This document shows, piece after piece, positions 22,299 to 31,077 of a DNA stretch of 64,000 nucleotides. The stretch is from Lytechinus pictus (lineage: Eukaryota > Echinodermata > Echinoidea > Temnopleuroida > Toxopneustidae), in assembly GCF_037042905.1 (NCBI RefSeq), contig NC_087247.1, positions 63,821,420-63,885,419 on the forward strand. Reading direction: 5' to 3'. Positions within the stretch are counted from its first letter, which is position 1, and the number at the start of each line of letters is the position of its first letter. The translations under genes and the position numbers were made by a program. The notes beneath the pieces were generated by a model. The model saw nothing but the letters and a program-made list of their open reading frames with translations, did not search any database and was not told the DNA's origin.

Positions 22299-24260
22299 CT
22301 ACCAGTCCTGGAGAGAGGTGACGGACACAGGCCCAGTCAATTCTCCCCAGTAACCTTGCGGGTGGTCACTTACCTTGTCCTCTCGCAGGCGGTTGATTGT
22401 TGGGTCTGACTCAGGAGGCGAGGATTGTAGCTGGGTCCCAACTTCCTCCATCCCCAGTGAAGATAGTCCCTGAGCTATTACTTCCGCACTGTGAGCCTGG
22501 CCCAATACCTCATAATCTTCCAGAAGGAACAACCTATCCGTCGATTTGAGGACATCCGCCTGTAGCTGACAAAACCCAGACCTTCTAGCTCTGAAATGCA
22601 AAGCAGAAGTCAAACACACCGAAGAGAGCATCTTTTGGTCGATGGTGTCTGTGATGCGTTTCAGCACATTTGCCGAAAGGGTGGTTATGAGCGACATCTT
22701 CTGGTCAATAACGCCAGTGATCCGCTTCAGCAAGTTGGCCGAAACCGTGGTCACAGTCATCCTCTGACCAATGATACCTGTGACATGTCTTAGCATATTT
22801 GCCCAAACGATGGTCACACTTTCCTTCTGATCGATCAATCCTGTGATCCGTTTCAGCACGCTTGCCTGAACGGTAGTCACAATCTCCTTCTGATCAATTA
22901 TCCCAGTGATCCGTTTCAGCAGATTCGCCAAAACAGTAGTTACAGTCATCTTCTGATCTATCACTCCAGAGATTCGCTTGAGGACATTGGACGGAACAAT
23001 GATCCTATTCAGGACGGTCACTCTGCCGACCTGTCCTTCGCTAGATCTGCTTCTCGTCATCAATGGTGTTCTCTCCATCCCTGGCAACAGTTCTCTGCTA
23101 CTCATGAGGATGTTGTTTGGATACCTCTGGAGGAGATCTAGCACAGGCGCCATCACTAAACCCGATTGAGAGGGCTGTATAAATCCTGCCTCCCTCTCTC
23201 GGTTCAGCACAGCCTTATCTGCTTCTGCGAAACGCATCAACGTTCTTCGCATCTTAAGCTTCACCAAGGCTGATGCACCTGTGTCTATCTTGTACTCAAT
23301 GGCGGTGAACTCTCCTAAGTCAAAGTCATGGCGGGCAAACACATCTCCAAACTCCACCAGGATGGGCCTATGTTCAGCTTCCTGTTCAGAGTTCCGAAGT
23401 TCAGAGGATCGGTCGTGCAGATCCTGTAGATGTTCTGGCACAGTTACCGCCACGTCCTCCGTCAGGCAGTCGACGTTGGATCCCAGTTCCTGAGGTGCAG
23501 ACTGTAACCTAGCCTCATCTCCTATAGGAAAAGATACCACCTGTGCTACAGCCACAGCTTCAGGGACCCGGCCTATTACCTTGTCGCCCTCCAGATGGAC
23601 TACTCTGTCGGTTGGGTTCAGAACATACAACTGAATGTGTGTACCTCCGTCATGTACCAACCTAGGTGCTAATGCAGACAGTACAGATGATGGTTCAAAC
23701 ATGCAACCCTTCAGCTTCTGGTCTATTGTGCCTGTGACCCGCTTCCGAGCATTGGGTGAGATGGTGGTCTGGTGTGAGATGCTAATTTGGGCTACTCGTC
23801 CTTGACGTTGACCATCTCCGACTTCCCTCAGTATTCTTTCCCTCCTTAGCAGTTTCTTGCTACTAGTGAGGATGTTATTCCAATGCCTCTGGGGAAAATC
23901 TACACCCAAATGCATCTTGTCAGCTTTTGGAGCAGTGCAGGTTTTCTCTGAGAAACATTGTCCCATCTGAATCTGCACTGGACCACATGCCACTTCCTGC
24001 AGGTGCACGTCACAGTCTACGGTTGGAGTAGCGTTCACCAGCTCGATCGACCGACCTGAGTTGGCAGTCACTTCTGCTGCGGAACTCCCCGCTGCATCAA
24101 GTGCACTACTGTCTGCCATCACCTCCTCCCTCAGTGTCGACAACCTAAGCTGACAGACAACTACTTCCTGTGGAGATTCTAACTCCGGTTCTTCCTCCGA
24201 GGATGGCGGTTCCTGATCTTCCAGTTCTAGTTCATCCATGTAGTTCGCCAAGACCCGCAT
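22299..24260 (-). CDS. Pol remnant: duplicated pre-RT linker with amplified 21-residue repeat
   Basis: 653 codons from the first ATG; the frame is open upstream to about 24.4 kb, overlapping the end of the Gag frame in the -1 register. Residues 116-285 resemble the segment between protease and RT of Ty3/gypsy Pol (LGVDFPQRHWNNIL, LYVLNPTDRVVHLEGDKVIG). Residues 275-372 resemble the run into RT (LPEHLQ-like, VEFGDVFARHDFDLG, IDTGAS, GFIQPSQSGL) but stop before any RT catalytic motif. From residue 373 the linker module starts again (LQRYPNNILMSSRELL) and continues to about 640, with an NVLKRITGVIDQK-type unit present six times at 421-543. The protease D-T/S-G active site is not present. The product cannot be a working polymerase; whether it is translated is unknown. 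Confidence 0.8.
   Translation of the reverse strand: MRVLANYMDELELEDQEPPSSEEEPELESPQEVVVCQLRLSTLREEVMADSSALDAAGSSAAEVTANSGRSIELVNATPTVDCDVHLQEVACGPVQIQMGQCFSEKTCTAPKADKMHLGVDFPQRHWNNILTSSKKLLRRERILREVGDGQRQGRVAQISISHQTTISPNARKRVTGTIDQKLKGCMFEPSSVLSALAPRLVHDGGTHIQLYVLNPTDRVVHLEGDKVIGRVPEAVAVAQVVSFPIGDEARLQSAPQELGSNVDCLTEDVAVTVPEHLQDLHDRSSELRNSEQEAEHRPILVEFGDVFARHDFDLGEFTAIEYKIDTGASALVKLKMRRTLMRFAEADKAVLNREREAGFIQPSQSGLVMAPVLDLLQRYPNNILMSSRELLPGMERTPLMTRSRSSEGQVGRVTVLNRIIVPSNVLKRISGVIDQKMTVTTVLANLLKRITGIIDQKEIVTTVQASVLKRITGLIDQKESVTIVWANMLRHVTGIIGQRMTVTTVSANLLKRITGVIDQKMSLITTLSANVLKRITDTIDQKMLSSVCLTSALHFRARRSGFCQLQADVLKSTDRLFLLEDYEVLGQAHSAEVIAQGLSSLGMEEVGTQLQSSPPESDPTINRLREDKVSDHPQGYWGELTGPVSVTSLQDW
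22632..23012 (-). repeat. Six in-frame 63-66 bp tandem units
   Basis: Units start at 22632, 22698, 22761, 22824, 22887 and 22950. The first is 66 bp, the rest 63 bp. Each encodes about 21 residues around A-N-x-L-K-R-I-T-G-x-I-D-Q-K. A single parent-like copy is at about 23715-23775. Reading frame is kept through all units. Confidence 0.92.
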
Positions 24261-24313
24261 GAACTCAGGAAAACTGATGTCACCTTCCTCAGGATTGTCT
24301 ATACTTGAGTGGC

Positions 24314-24787
24314 CTAATGATGCTCGAGCCAGGGAGTGGCCTCCCTCTCCTCCTCTGACTCGCTGAGGTTTGACGCCTCCACCTTCCTTAGGACAGAAAC
24401 GGAAGCCTCTGGGCCTTTATCAGGACAGTCTCTCATGAAGTGTCCCGGCTTCCCACACTTAAAACAGCCCTCAGTCCTAGGCGCAGGGGACGGCGATCTC
24501 CCTCGTCTTCCTATTTGTGACATTCTTATGTTAAGGTTATCCATGGAGGACTGGAGTTTCTCGAACTTCCTATCACAATAGGAAACCTTCTCCGCTAAAA
24601 CCTGTGTGCGATTATCCAACGCGGAAACCCACTTAGTCAAGCTCTCACCCTCCAAAGATATCTTACTCGAAGTACCAGGCACTGAGTTGTTCTTCTCCAG
24701 GCAGGTTTTATTAGCTGGCAAGGGAGCTCCAATCTGTTGGATCGTTGCATCCTCAGATGACCAATCCTCGGGTGGCCGAGTGACCAA
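24314..24787 (-). CDS. Gag C-terminal part (nucleocapsid) with CCHC zinc knuckle
   Basis: 157 codons. A CX2CX4HX4C knuckle is present (CFKCGKPGHFMRDC, residues 108-121), preceded by a basic SPSPAPR stretch, and an acidic SESEEERE tail ends at a TAG. This is the RNA-binding nucleocapsid of an LTR retrotransposon Gag. It lies in the same reading frame as the capsid ORF upstream; only one TAA codon near 24815 separates them, and the ten codons between that TAA and this ATG are open. The two were therefore one Gag. The pol frame overlaps its end in the -1 register. The stop could be a recent mutation or a readthrough stop. Confidence 0.88.
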   Translation of the reverse strand: MVTRPPEDWSSEDATIQQIGAPLPANKTCLEKNNSVPGTSSKISLEGESLTKWVSALDNRTQVLAEKVSYCDRKFEKLQSSMDNLNIRMSQIGRRGRSPSPAPRTEGCFKCGKPGHFMRDCPDKGPEASVSVLRKVEASNLSESEEEREATPWLEHH

Positions 24788-24814
24788 CTTGACCTCTGGT
24801 CTCTTCAGCCGGCC

Positions 24815-26293
24815 TTAGACCATTTTCCTTGAATGGAGATACCAGGTCACGTGGTCCACAGCCTTCTCCACCGAGTCCGGCCTTAAGTTCAGGGCGTGCA
24901 GACCGGCTTCCTTATCAGAACACCCCTGACAAAACTTCAACACCCCTTGTCTCTGTACTTGATATTCGGGAACCCCCGGAAAGGTCTTAGTAGCCAGGCT
25001 AACAACGCGGTCGGCCCATTCAATGATTTCTTCCTCAGCCAGCTGATGCGCCCGGATGAACTCCATCTGAGCTATTTCCAAAGGGTCATCAGCACCAAAA
25101 CGACGCTCCATTCTCCTCACAAGGTCTTCAAAGGACATGTCTCTATCACGCGTCATCAGGAGCGAGAAGTAATCACTTCCTACATCCTTCATGCACCACC
25201 ACATCTGATATTTCCTCTGAATAGAAGACCAGCCCATCTCGTCTGCATAGGCCATGAACTTGAGGTAAAATCCTCTCCAGCTCCCTCGGCCATCAAAGTT
25301 AATAGTCTTGGGGAGCGAGCCCATGTGACTCAATGACTGTGAACCCATTTGCCTGGAGCGACCAGTAGTCTTATGCCTAGAAGTATTCCCTGAAGACTGG
25401 CTGGTGGTGGGGCTCTGAGGTGGCTGATGTATTGTGGACTGATGTGGTGGGGCCAACCATGACTGAGACGGTGCTGGCTGCAACGCTGGTGATAACCCTT
25501 GCACCGGATTGGTCAGTGCATGCCGAGGTGAGGGGACCTTTGATGACAGTGCCATTGCCATCTGGTAGGATGGGACCGCTGTTGGTTGTAATGGTAATGC
25601 CGCCGGCGGTTGTGGCGGCGGTGCCGCTGGCATCTGTGGGGGCGGGGCCGTTGACATATGTGGCAACGCATGTGGCAGCGAGGCCGCTGTACTCTGTGGC
25701 AGCGGGGCTGCTTGCATCTGTGGTGGCGCACTCTGCGGCGGGGCCGCTTGATTCTGTACCACTTGCCACTGTTGCTGAGGTACGCGAGGATACCCGACCA
25801 TAGGCATATGCGCCTCTGGAGCTGGTAATATTCGCAGTGAGGGAGTAGCTGATAACTGCGTGGGCTGAGTTATCGAGCTCTGCGGTGACTCAGTCGCTAA
25901 TAGCTGTGTCGGTGGAACCAACGAAGCTTGTGGCGGTGTTCGCACTGGAGGTGTATAAGGTGACCCTTGCCTAAACTCAACAGTATGCTGTGGTGCCATA
26001 CAGAAAGGTGTGAAATCTAAATGATCCAATACCCCCTGCGGTACAGACACCAGGGAATTGAAATACTCTCTTGTAATGCCTCCTTTGCATTCTAACAGCA
26101 GGCCTGCGACATAATGGCTTACTCCAGGAATGCCTACGAGTTCGTTATATGAACACTTGTTCACCAGCAACGGGCGTACAATCCCTTCATCAAACGGGTT
26201 TACCCTATCCGACAACATTTTGCATAAACTTAAATCAATAAACTCCCAAAACTCTTGTGTTATCCAATTCCTTAAAACACACTTGGGTAACAC
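24815..26293 (-). CDS. Gag, matrix and capsid part
   Basis: 492 codons. Residues 1-100 have no recognised domain. Residues about 105-330 are rich in proline, glutamine and alanine, with APPQ/PTQL-type repeats. Residues about 335-490 resemble the retrotransposon Gag/capsid domain of invertebrate Ty3/gypsy elements: INFDGRGSWRGFYLKFMAYA, then GWSSIQRKYQMWWCMKD, DLVRRMERRFGADDP, EEIIEWADRVVSLA and KFCQGCSDKEAGLHALNLRP. It forms the particle that packages element RNA. The first ATG at 26293 was taken as start. The frame ends at TAA and continues open directly into the zinc-knuckle ORF. Confidence 0.88.
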   Translation of the reverse strand: MLPKCVLRNWITQEFWEFIDLSLCKMLSDRVNPFDEGIVRPLLVNKCSYNELVGIPGVSHYVAGLLLECKGGITREYFNSLVSVPQGVLDHLDFTPFCMAPQHTVEFRQGSPYTPPVRTPPQASLVPPTQLLATESPQSSITQPTQLSATPSLRILPAPEAHMPMVGYPRVPQQQWQVVQNQAAPPQSAPPQMQAAPLPQSTAASLPHALPHMSTAPPPQMPAAPPPQPPAALPLQPTAVPSYQMAMALSSKVPSPRHALTNPVQGLSPALQPAPSQSWLAPPHQSTIHQPPQSPTTSQSSGNTSRHKTTGRSRQMGSQSLSHMGSLPKTINFDGRGSWRGFYLKFMAYADEMGWSSIQRKYQMWWCMKDVGSDYFSLLMTRDRDMSFEDLVRRMERRFGADDPLEIAQMEFIRAHQLAEEEIIEWADRVVSLATKTFPGVPEYQVQRQGVLKFCQGCSDKEAGLHALNLRPDSVEKAVDHVTWYLHSRKMV

Positions 26294-26435
26294 CCCACTC
26301 CCCGTCGAACAAAAAGCCGAACGACCGGGGTTGCAACAACCCTAAAAATAAAAAACAAACCGAAAAAGGTTGCCCAATACTCTAACAAGGACAAGAACTT
26401 AAGCCCAAATGTAAACAAAAACAATCCAAAAACAG

Positions 26436-26776
26436 TATCCCTTTAAGTTCTCAAGCTCGAAAAGTAATACCTAAAAAGCGTTGAAAAATACTCTAAAAAG
26501 GGGTATGCCTTTAATTTCTAAAACACGAGAATTATTCCCTAAATGCAAAAAATAATCCAAGAAAGTTGTCCCTTCAATTTCAGAAACACCAGGAGTAATC
26601 TCTAAAAATAGAAAAAAATAATCCAGGAAAGGTGTCCCTTTAATCCTGAAAGAACACAAGAAGTAATTTCTAAATCTAGAAAAAATCATCCAGGAAAGGT
26701 GTCCCTTTAAGTTAAGAAAACACAAGAATTAATTTCTAAATGTAGAAAAAACAATCCAGGAAAGGTGTCCCTTTAA
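26436..26776. repeat. About 66-bp minisatellite in the element leader
   Basis: The block GGTGTCCCTTTAA and its variants recurs at about 26503, 26565, 26631, 26698 and 26764 (spacing 62-67), each followed by an AGAAACACAAGAATTAATTTC-like stretch. It lies just upstream of Gag in the sense direction. Confidence 0.85.
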
Positions 26777-26998
26777 TTCAAAAACCGAAGTCAAATGCTA
26801 GATTCTGAAGAAGAATTCAAGACCACGTAAAGGACCCTAGCCCGGTAAGCTAGGAAAGTGTACATCAAAAGTCCAAGTCAAGAAGGTAACAGAACCTTGT
26901 AGCTCTAATTGTAGTCCAAATGTAAACACACCATAAAAATAAATACTAACACCTATCCGTAGTCTAAAAGAATATAACAACAACAGGGGGACTAAGAC

Positions 26999-27470
26999 GG
27001 GAGACTTATCCCTTTAATCCAAAATTAAACCTTATAACAGTCACAAATAATCCGAAAATAACTAGACTAAACGGGGAGACTTATCCCTTTAATCTAGAAA
27101 TATTTTTGTAAAGAACCAAAAAATATTGTATACAGCTAAACTTAACAGGGAGACTTATCCCTTTAATCTAGAAATATTTTTGTAAAAAGCCAAAAAATAT
27201 TGTATACAGCTAGACCAAACAGGGAGACTTATCCCTTTAATCTAGAAATATGTTTGCAGAAAGCTGAAAAGTATTTTATCACAGCTAAACTAAAGAGGGA
27301 GACTTATCCCTTTAATCTAGAAATATATTTGCAGAAAGCTGAAAAATATTTTATCACAGCTAAACTAAAGAGGGAGACTTATCCCTTTAATCCCAAAATA
27401 TTTTTGCAAAAAGCTGAAAAATATGTTATTACAGCTAAACTAAAGAGGGAGACTTATCCCTTTAGTCCAA
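26999..27470. repeat. About 75-bp minisatellite in the element leader
   Basis: GGGAGACTTATCCCTTTA recurs about seven times. The last spacings are 75 bp exactly (27222, 27297, 27372, 27447). Because 75 is divisible by three, one plus-strand frame stays open, but that strand is antisense to the element and I do not call it a gene. Confidence 0.9.
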
Positions 27471-28244
27471 CTCAGCGTATCACGCAAATATCTAGAAATA
27501 AAATAGACGAATGGGTCTCAGCGTAAAGTCTACCCCTGTTCTTACAAACAAGATATAAAATAAAATATAAAAGAAATCAAAAACTAGCCTAGAATCTGTA
27601 CTGTAGCACAGCCCAACCAGGAACTGCAACTACACCGTCACTCTGACAGATCGATGCAGGCGCCAGACACACTCTCACTGCTAGATCTATGCAAACGCTA
27701 TCGGTATGACGACAGGCACACTCTCACTGTTCGGGTCGGTCAAAACGAAACGATAGTGCTAGACGCCGCCGATCACAACGAAACGATATTGCTAGACGCC
27801 TTAAACGATACCCACACTCTACACGGCAGATCGTAAGCTCCGTGCCCAATGTGACCGCCGCGATACCAAAACGATATCCAACGTCAACGGAAAATCCCCA
27901 AAACGCACGTGGAGAAATATTCACCTCGAGATGGTTGCGAGGGAGCGCGATAGATAATTGAACAACTTGAGCAAGTTCAATCACCACTCGAAAAGTTTGC
28001 AAATCACTAAAACGTGAATCTAAATAACACACAACACAAGCTCAGCACCCTGCAAAATATCACAAGCTCAGCCCTGGAAAGTTGACAGTCCCACTGTCAC
28101 CCTCTCCCCCGCCAACGCAAGCAAATTTCACCCCGCACTGACACCTGTGCGATAGACACAATAAATCACTGCTGACCGCCACCGAGCAAGCAGCGGGCAG
28201 CTATAGGCCTAGCAGTCACCACGACTCCGCAAACGCGATTCGCA

Positions 28245-28259
28245 CTGCTGACTACGCCA
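28245..28259 (-). other. Primer binding site, tRNA-Ser type
   Basis: On the minus strand, one base after the 5' LTR, TGGCGTAGTCAGCAG is complementary at 14 of 15 positions to the 3' end of animal serine tRNAs whose acceptor stem ends GACTACG-CCA. tRNA sequence from general knowledge. Confidence 0.7.
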
Positions 28260-28260
28260 A

Positions 28261-28686
28261 TGTTGTTCGAGTTCTCAGTTCGAACAATCTTAAAAGTGGA
28301 AATGTACTGCACAAAAGACGAAATACATGCATCACATATATTCAGTCAAAAGTATATTGACTCACCGTAAGTTCTGTCCCACGATGAATCCAGTAGAACA
28401 ACTGAACAGGTAGAAAACAGCAATATAACTCAGCAATAACAACAGTATAACTTCTCAATAGGTTGGTTCCAGTACATCTCTCAGCAGTATCCAAAGATGG
28501 CGATGCCGTCTGCATCCTCCATCACGGGGTGTCGAATCCCTGCTTCTGATTGGTCACCTCTGGTGAAGTTGCACGCGATACTACATCTTGGCTTGCCATG
28601 AGGTCTCCAACAGCAGACGACTATGGTAGCAGACGACAAGGATCAGTAGCTGAAAACGCCAAATCGGCCTGGCCGTTTTCACTACA
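28261..28686 (-). repeat. 5' LTR
   Basis: Promoter-side LTR, 426 bp, apparently identical to 20209-20634. On the sense strand it contains a donor-like CTTACG|GTGAGTC (rc of about 28370-28382) that could serve in splicing of leader RNA. Confidence 0.95.
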
Positions 28687-28811
28687 GTACAAAAATAAGC
28701 TTCATTCTTCTTGTTTTGATCAATCGTGGGCTCCCGGCCCGATTTTCTCTCGATGCCCAGCCGGCTAGGAGCCCGTACAAAATACATGTGGTTGACACAG
28801 CGGCATAACCA
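28687..28811 (-). CDS. Candidate second exon of a minus-strand gene, hit by the LTR element
   Basis: On the minus strand a strong acceptor (CTGTATGTTGCTTTTCAG) precedes an exon that, in the phase left by 29021-29040, stays open up to the retrotransposon insertion point: RGYAAVSTTCILYGLLAGWA, then SRENRAGSPRLIKTRRMKLI. It is GC-rich against its surroundings. No donor is visible before the insertion, so the element either interrupts the exon or lies at its edge. Beyond the element (below 20205) the frame would stop after about 19 codons. Protein unrecognised; could be chance, since a second frame is also open here. Confidence 0.3.
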
Positions 28812-29020
28812 CTGAAAAGCAACATACAGGCTGCACTGGGCCGGGCGACGATGACAATCTAACTTCAATTTCAAAGACCAAATTCTGCTTTTCTTTAACA
28901 GAAGAATGATAACAAACTCTCTAATTAGTTACAGAAATAACCTAAGATCACAAAATACAGTGTGAAATGTGTAAATAGTCCACAGAATTAATGTGGTTAT
29001 ATCAATTTATACGTACTCAC

Positions 29021-29040
29021 CGGAGTGTTTGTAGGTCCAT
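29021..29040 (-). CDS. Candidate first coding exon (minus strand)
   Basis: The minus strand reads ATG GAC CTA CAA ACA CTC CG followed by a strong donor GTGAGTACG. It encodes MDLQTL plus two bases and precedes the exon candidate ending at 28811. It lies about 500 bp from a plus-strand first-exon candidate, so a shared promoter is possible. Confidence 0.35.
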
Positions 29041-29544
29041 TTTTGTGTGGAAAGAAAAGTTTCGTAATGAATAAATTAGATGACGTAATGAGGTCAAATG
29101 AATAATTAATTCTGTAACACGATACCACTAGTATCGATGACAAAGAATCGGGGAAATCGCGTATTAATGACGCTCTTAGCCAATGAAAAGGCCGGATTAT
29201 GAATATCTTCATGCTCATGAATGTCAATGAGGGCTTATTTTTGTCTTCAAATGATCGCGGTAGGCGGAGCCTAATCTCATTTGTTTTGTGCTGAACGCGC
29301 ACGCAGCTTTCGGTCTAGTAATATATTATAAGGTCTTTGGGTTTTACCATGACGTGCTGGCGTGCGCGAGCACGTATGAGCGGCATGAGCTATATTTCGA
29401 AGCTCATATGCACAACTGACAGTGTTATCTCTGTTGAAGGCTTGATAAAGACGAATACAGCAGTACAGTAGAGGGGTGTTACGTAGAACATGGAAAGCAT
29501 CATTGGATGAATTCTGATGAGGATGATAGATAGACCAAAAGAAA
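29041..29544. promoter_or_regulatory. Possible bidirectional promoter
   Basis: Less AT-rich than its surroundings, with several CpGs (GATCGCGGTAGGCGGAGCC, GAACGCGCACGCAGC, GACGTGCTGGCGTGCGCGAG). It lies between ATG-plus-donor exon candidates that point outward on both strands. A TATATTATAAGG-like box is at about 29321. A 6-codon upstream ORF starts near 29491 on the plus side. Inference only. Confidence 0.3.
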
Positions 29545-29560
29545 ATGAGCCAGTTTTTCA
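29545..29560 (+). CDS. Candidate first coding exon (plus strand)
   Basis: ATG AGC CAG TTT TTC A followed by a consensus donor GTAAGTATG: MSQFF plus one base. No downstream exon in the matching phase could be found with confidence. Confidence 0.25.
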
Positions 29561-29685
29561 GTAAGTATGCCCCTGTTGGGTACGTTGTATCCCGGTCGTA
29601 TTTTTTTTTTTTATAGTCGTTGTAGTGTGAATTATAGTAGCTAATTTATACACTCCCGATCGATCTCCATCACGTACGCACCCCT

Positions 29686-29815
29686 CTGTTGTTGTTTTTT
29701 GTTCCTCTTAAAATTCTGATGATGATAATGGTGATGATGGTTATTATTATTATATTATTGTTATTATCGGCATCATTATCATCATCGTTATTAGTATTAT
29801 TGTTGTTGTTGTTCA
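29686..29815. repeat. Degenerate GAT/ATT/GTT simple repeat
   Basis: Runs of GATGATAAT, ATTATTATT and TTGTTGTTG. Open stretches across it on both strands are low-complexity artefacts. Confidence 0.85.
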
Positions 29816-30197
29816 TCCCTATAGGCTTCATAATAATGAACGCCAAAAATCCATTAGTGTTTGAGATGTATGGACGATGTTTCTTTTCATGCAGTCGCCA
29901 TGTCCGGGCAACATGACATGTATCTGGCAATCATCTGACAAGCTTTCAAGATGCCAATAATGATTTATATATATATAGTATGAAATTTGAATTTAATATG
30001 GATCAATCTAGAGCTTTATGTTTATATCTGACTCGTTCAAATTCATCCTCTCACGTATACACCAGTATCAATTATGCAATTATGAGCTGCATTATATAAT
30101 ATCTTCTTTTATCAGTATATATTCACTGTGTACAATATGACTGAATAAATGGCCCGTGGAAGAGTATTATACGAAGTAATGGGGATAATTAATGGAG
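29816..30197. other. No gene seen
   Basis: AT-rich. Contains a TTCTTTTCATGCAG acceptor-like site near 29894, but no convincing exon follows. Confidence 0.4.
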
Positions 30198-30596
30198 AAA
30201 AAATACTCTCCCAATCCCAAGTAAATAAGAGATTCAATACATTATAAGCCTATTATACTGTAAAATGCCATGCGTTATTCCAAACTACCGTATGAGAAAA
30301 GAAAAACAAATTGACACCTAACAAAATCCCCAATGTAAGGAAAAGATGTGTCATGAACACATAATTATTATATATGGCATGAAAGAGTATATCATGTTTT
30401 CTCAAATAATTTGATGACATATTTATGTGGTATGTAATAACGCTTGGAGAAAAAATTACATTGGGGATTTTGTTAGGTGTCAATTTGTTTTTCTTTTCTC
30501 ATACGGTAGTTTGGAATAACGCATGGCATTTTACAGTATAATAGGCTTATAATGTATTGAATCTCTTATTTACTTGGGATTGGGAGAGTATTTTTT
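30198..30596. repeat. 141-bp perfect inverted repeat with 117-bp spacer
   Basis: 30198-30338 and 30456-30596 are exact reverse complements over 141 bp (outer ends AAAAAATACTCTCCC and GGGAGAGTATTTTTT). A diverged third copy of the inner part is at about 31494-31550. The perfect identity implies a very recent event, gene conversion or an assembly fold-back. Confidence 0.9.
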
Positions 30597-30598
30597 AA

Positions 30599-31077
30599 CA
30601 CTTGCTTCCTCAAATTTTTGATGATATGTTTAAAATGACAAAGGATGTTCATACACTTAACACAAGACATGCTAATAATATGTATATTCCTCTGTTGAAA
30701 TATCAAACTTCACGTAAATCTGTAAAATATTCTGGAGTAATTACTTGGAATGCAATACCTGTTAATATAAAAATGTCCCCATCTATTGCCTCATTTAAAC
30801 GAAAGTATAAAATGCATCTCATGAAGGAATCTTAAGTACTTTATAATTTACCCATCACAATCCAGACATAAATGTACCCCCCCCCCCTTCTCTCTCTATA
30901 TTATGTATGTTTCAATATGGCATTGGAGCCCAGCCTTTGAAAGGCCAATGGCCTCTGCTGGCTCCCCCATATTCTTGGTATTTGTATTCATATGTTTTCT
31001 TTTGTAAATATTTGATTGTATTTGAATGTTTTTTTACCAGAAATGGAAATAAATGAAATGAAATGAAATGAATGAAT
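30599..31077 (+). mobile_element. 5'-truncated LINE, 3' end with ORF2 C-terminus
   Basis: Carries the last 78 codons of a reverse-transcriptase protein, a 3' UTR, and a tail of ATGAAATGAAATGAAATG units. It starts directly at the right arm of the inverted repeat. Confidence 0.75.
30602..30835 (+). pseudogene. C-terminal fragment of LINE ORF2 (RT protein)
   Basis: LPQIFDDMFKM, TRHANNMYIP, SVKYSGVITWNAIPVNIK and SIASFKRKYKMHLM match the typical end of non-LTR retrotransposon ORF2 in animals: a TRQ-like motif, then the GP..WN.LP and S...FK..LK motifs. The reading frame is intact to TAA at 30833-30835, but the catalytic RT and endonuclease domains are absent through 5' truncation, so it is non-functional. 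Confidence 0.7.

Larger units (their letters stand above)
20209..28686 (-). mobile_element. Young non-autonomous Ty3/gypsy-type LTR retrotransposon
   Basis: It has two 426-bp LTRs that look identical base for base (TGT...ACA termini). A 4-bp target duplication GTAC lies at 20205-20208 and 28687-28690. A tRNA-Ser-type primer site and a polypurine tract abut the LTRs. Transcription runs on the minus strand from 28.6 kb towards 20.2 kb. In order: 5' LTR, primer site, a leader of about 2 kb with two minisatellites, Gag (capsid then CCHC knuckle), a pol remnant, 1.65 kb of noncoding sequence, polypurine tract, 3' LTR. Gag and the pre-RT linker resemble Ty3/gypsy elements of marine invertebrates. 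The protease active site, most of RT, RNase H and integrase are missing. Identical LTRs imply recent insertion, so the proteins were probably supplied in trans, as in plant TR-GAG and LARD elements. Confidence 0.92.

Noticed and set aside
25377-25803. Long open frames on both strands opposite and beside Gag
   Set aside because: They are shadows of the proline/glutamine-rich Gag linker, whose biased codons keep other frames open.
27200-27526. 108-codon plus-strand ORF with RETYPFNLEI repeats
   Set aside because: It is the antisense reading of the 75-bp leader minisatellite; the frame is open only because the period is divisible by three.
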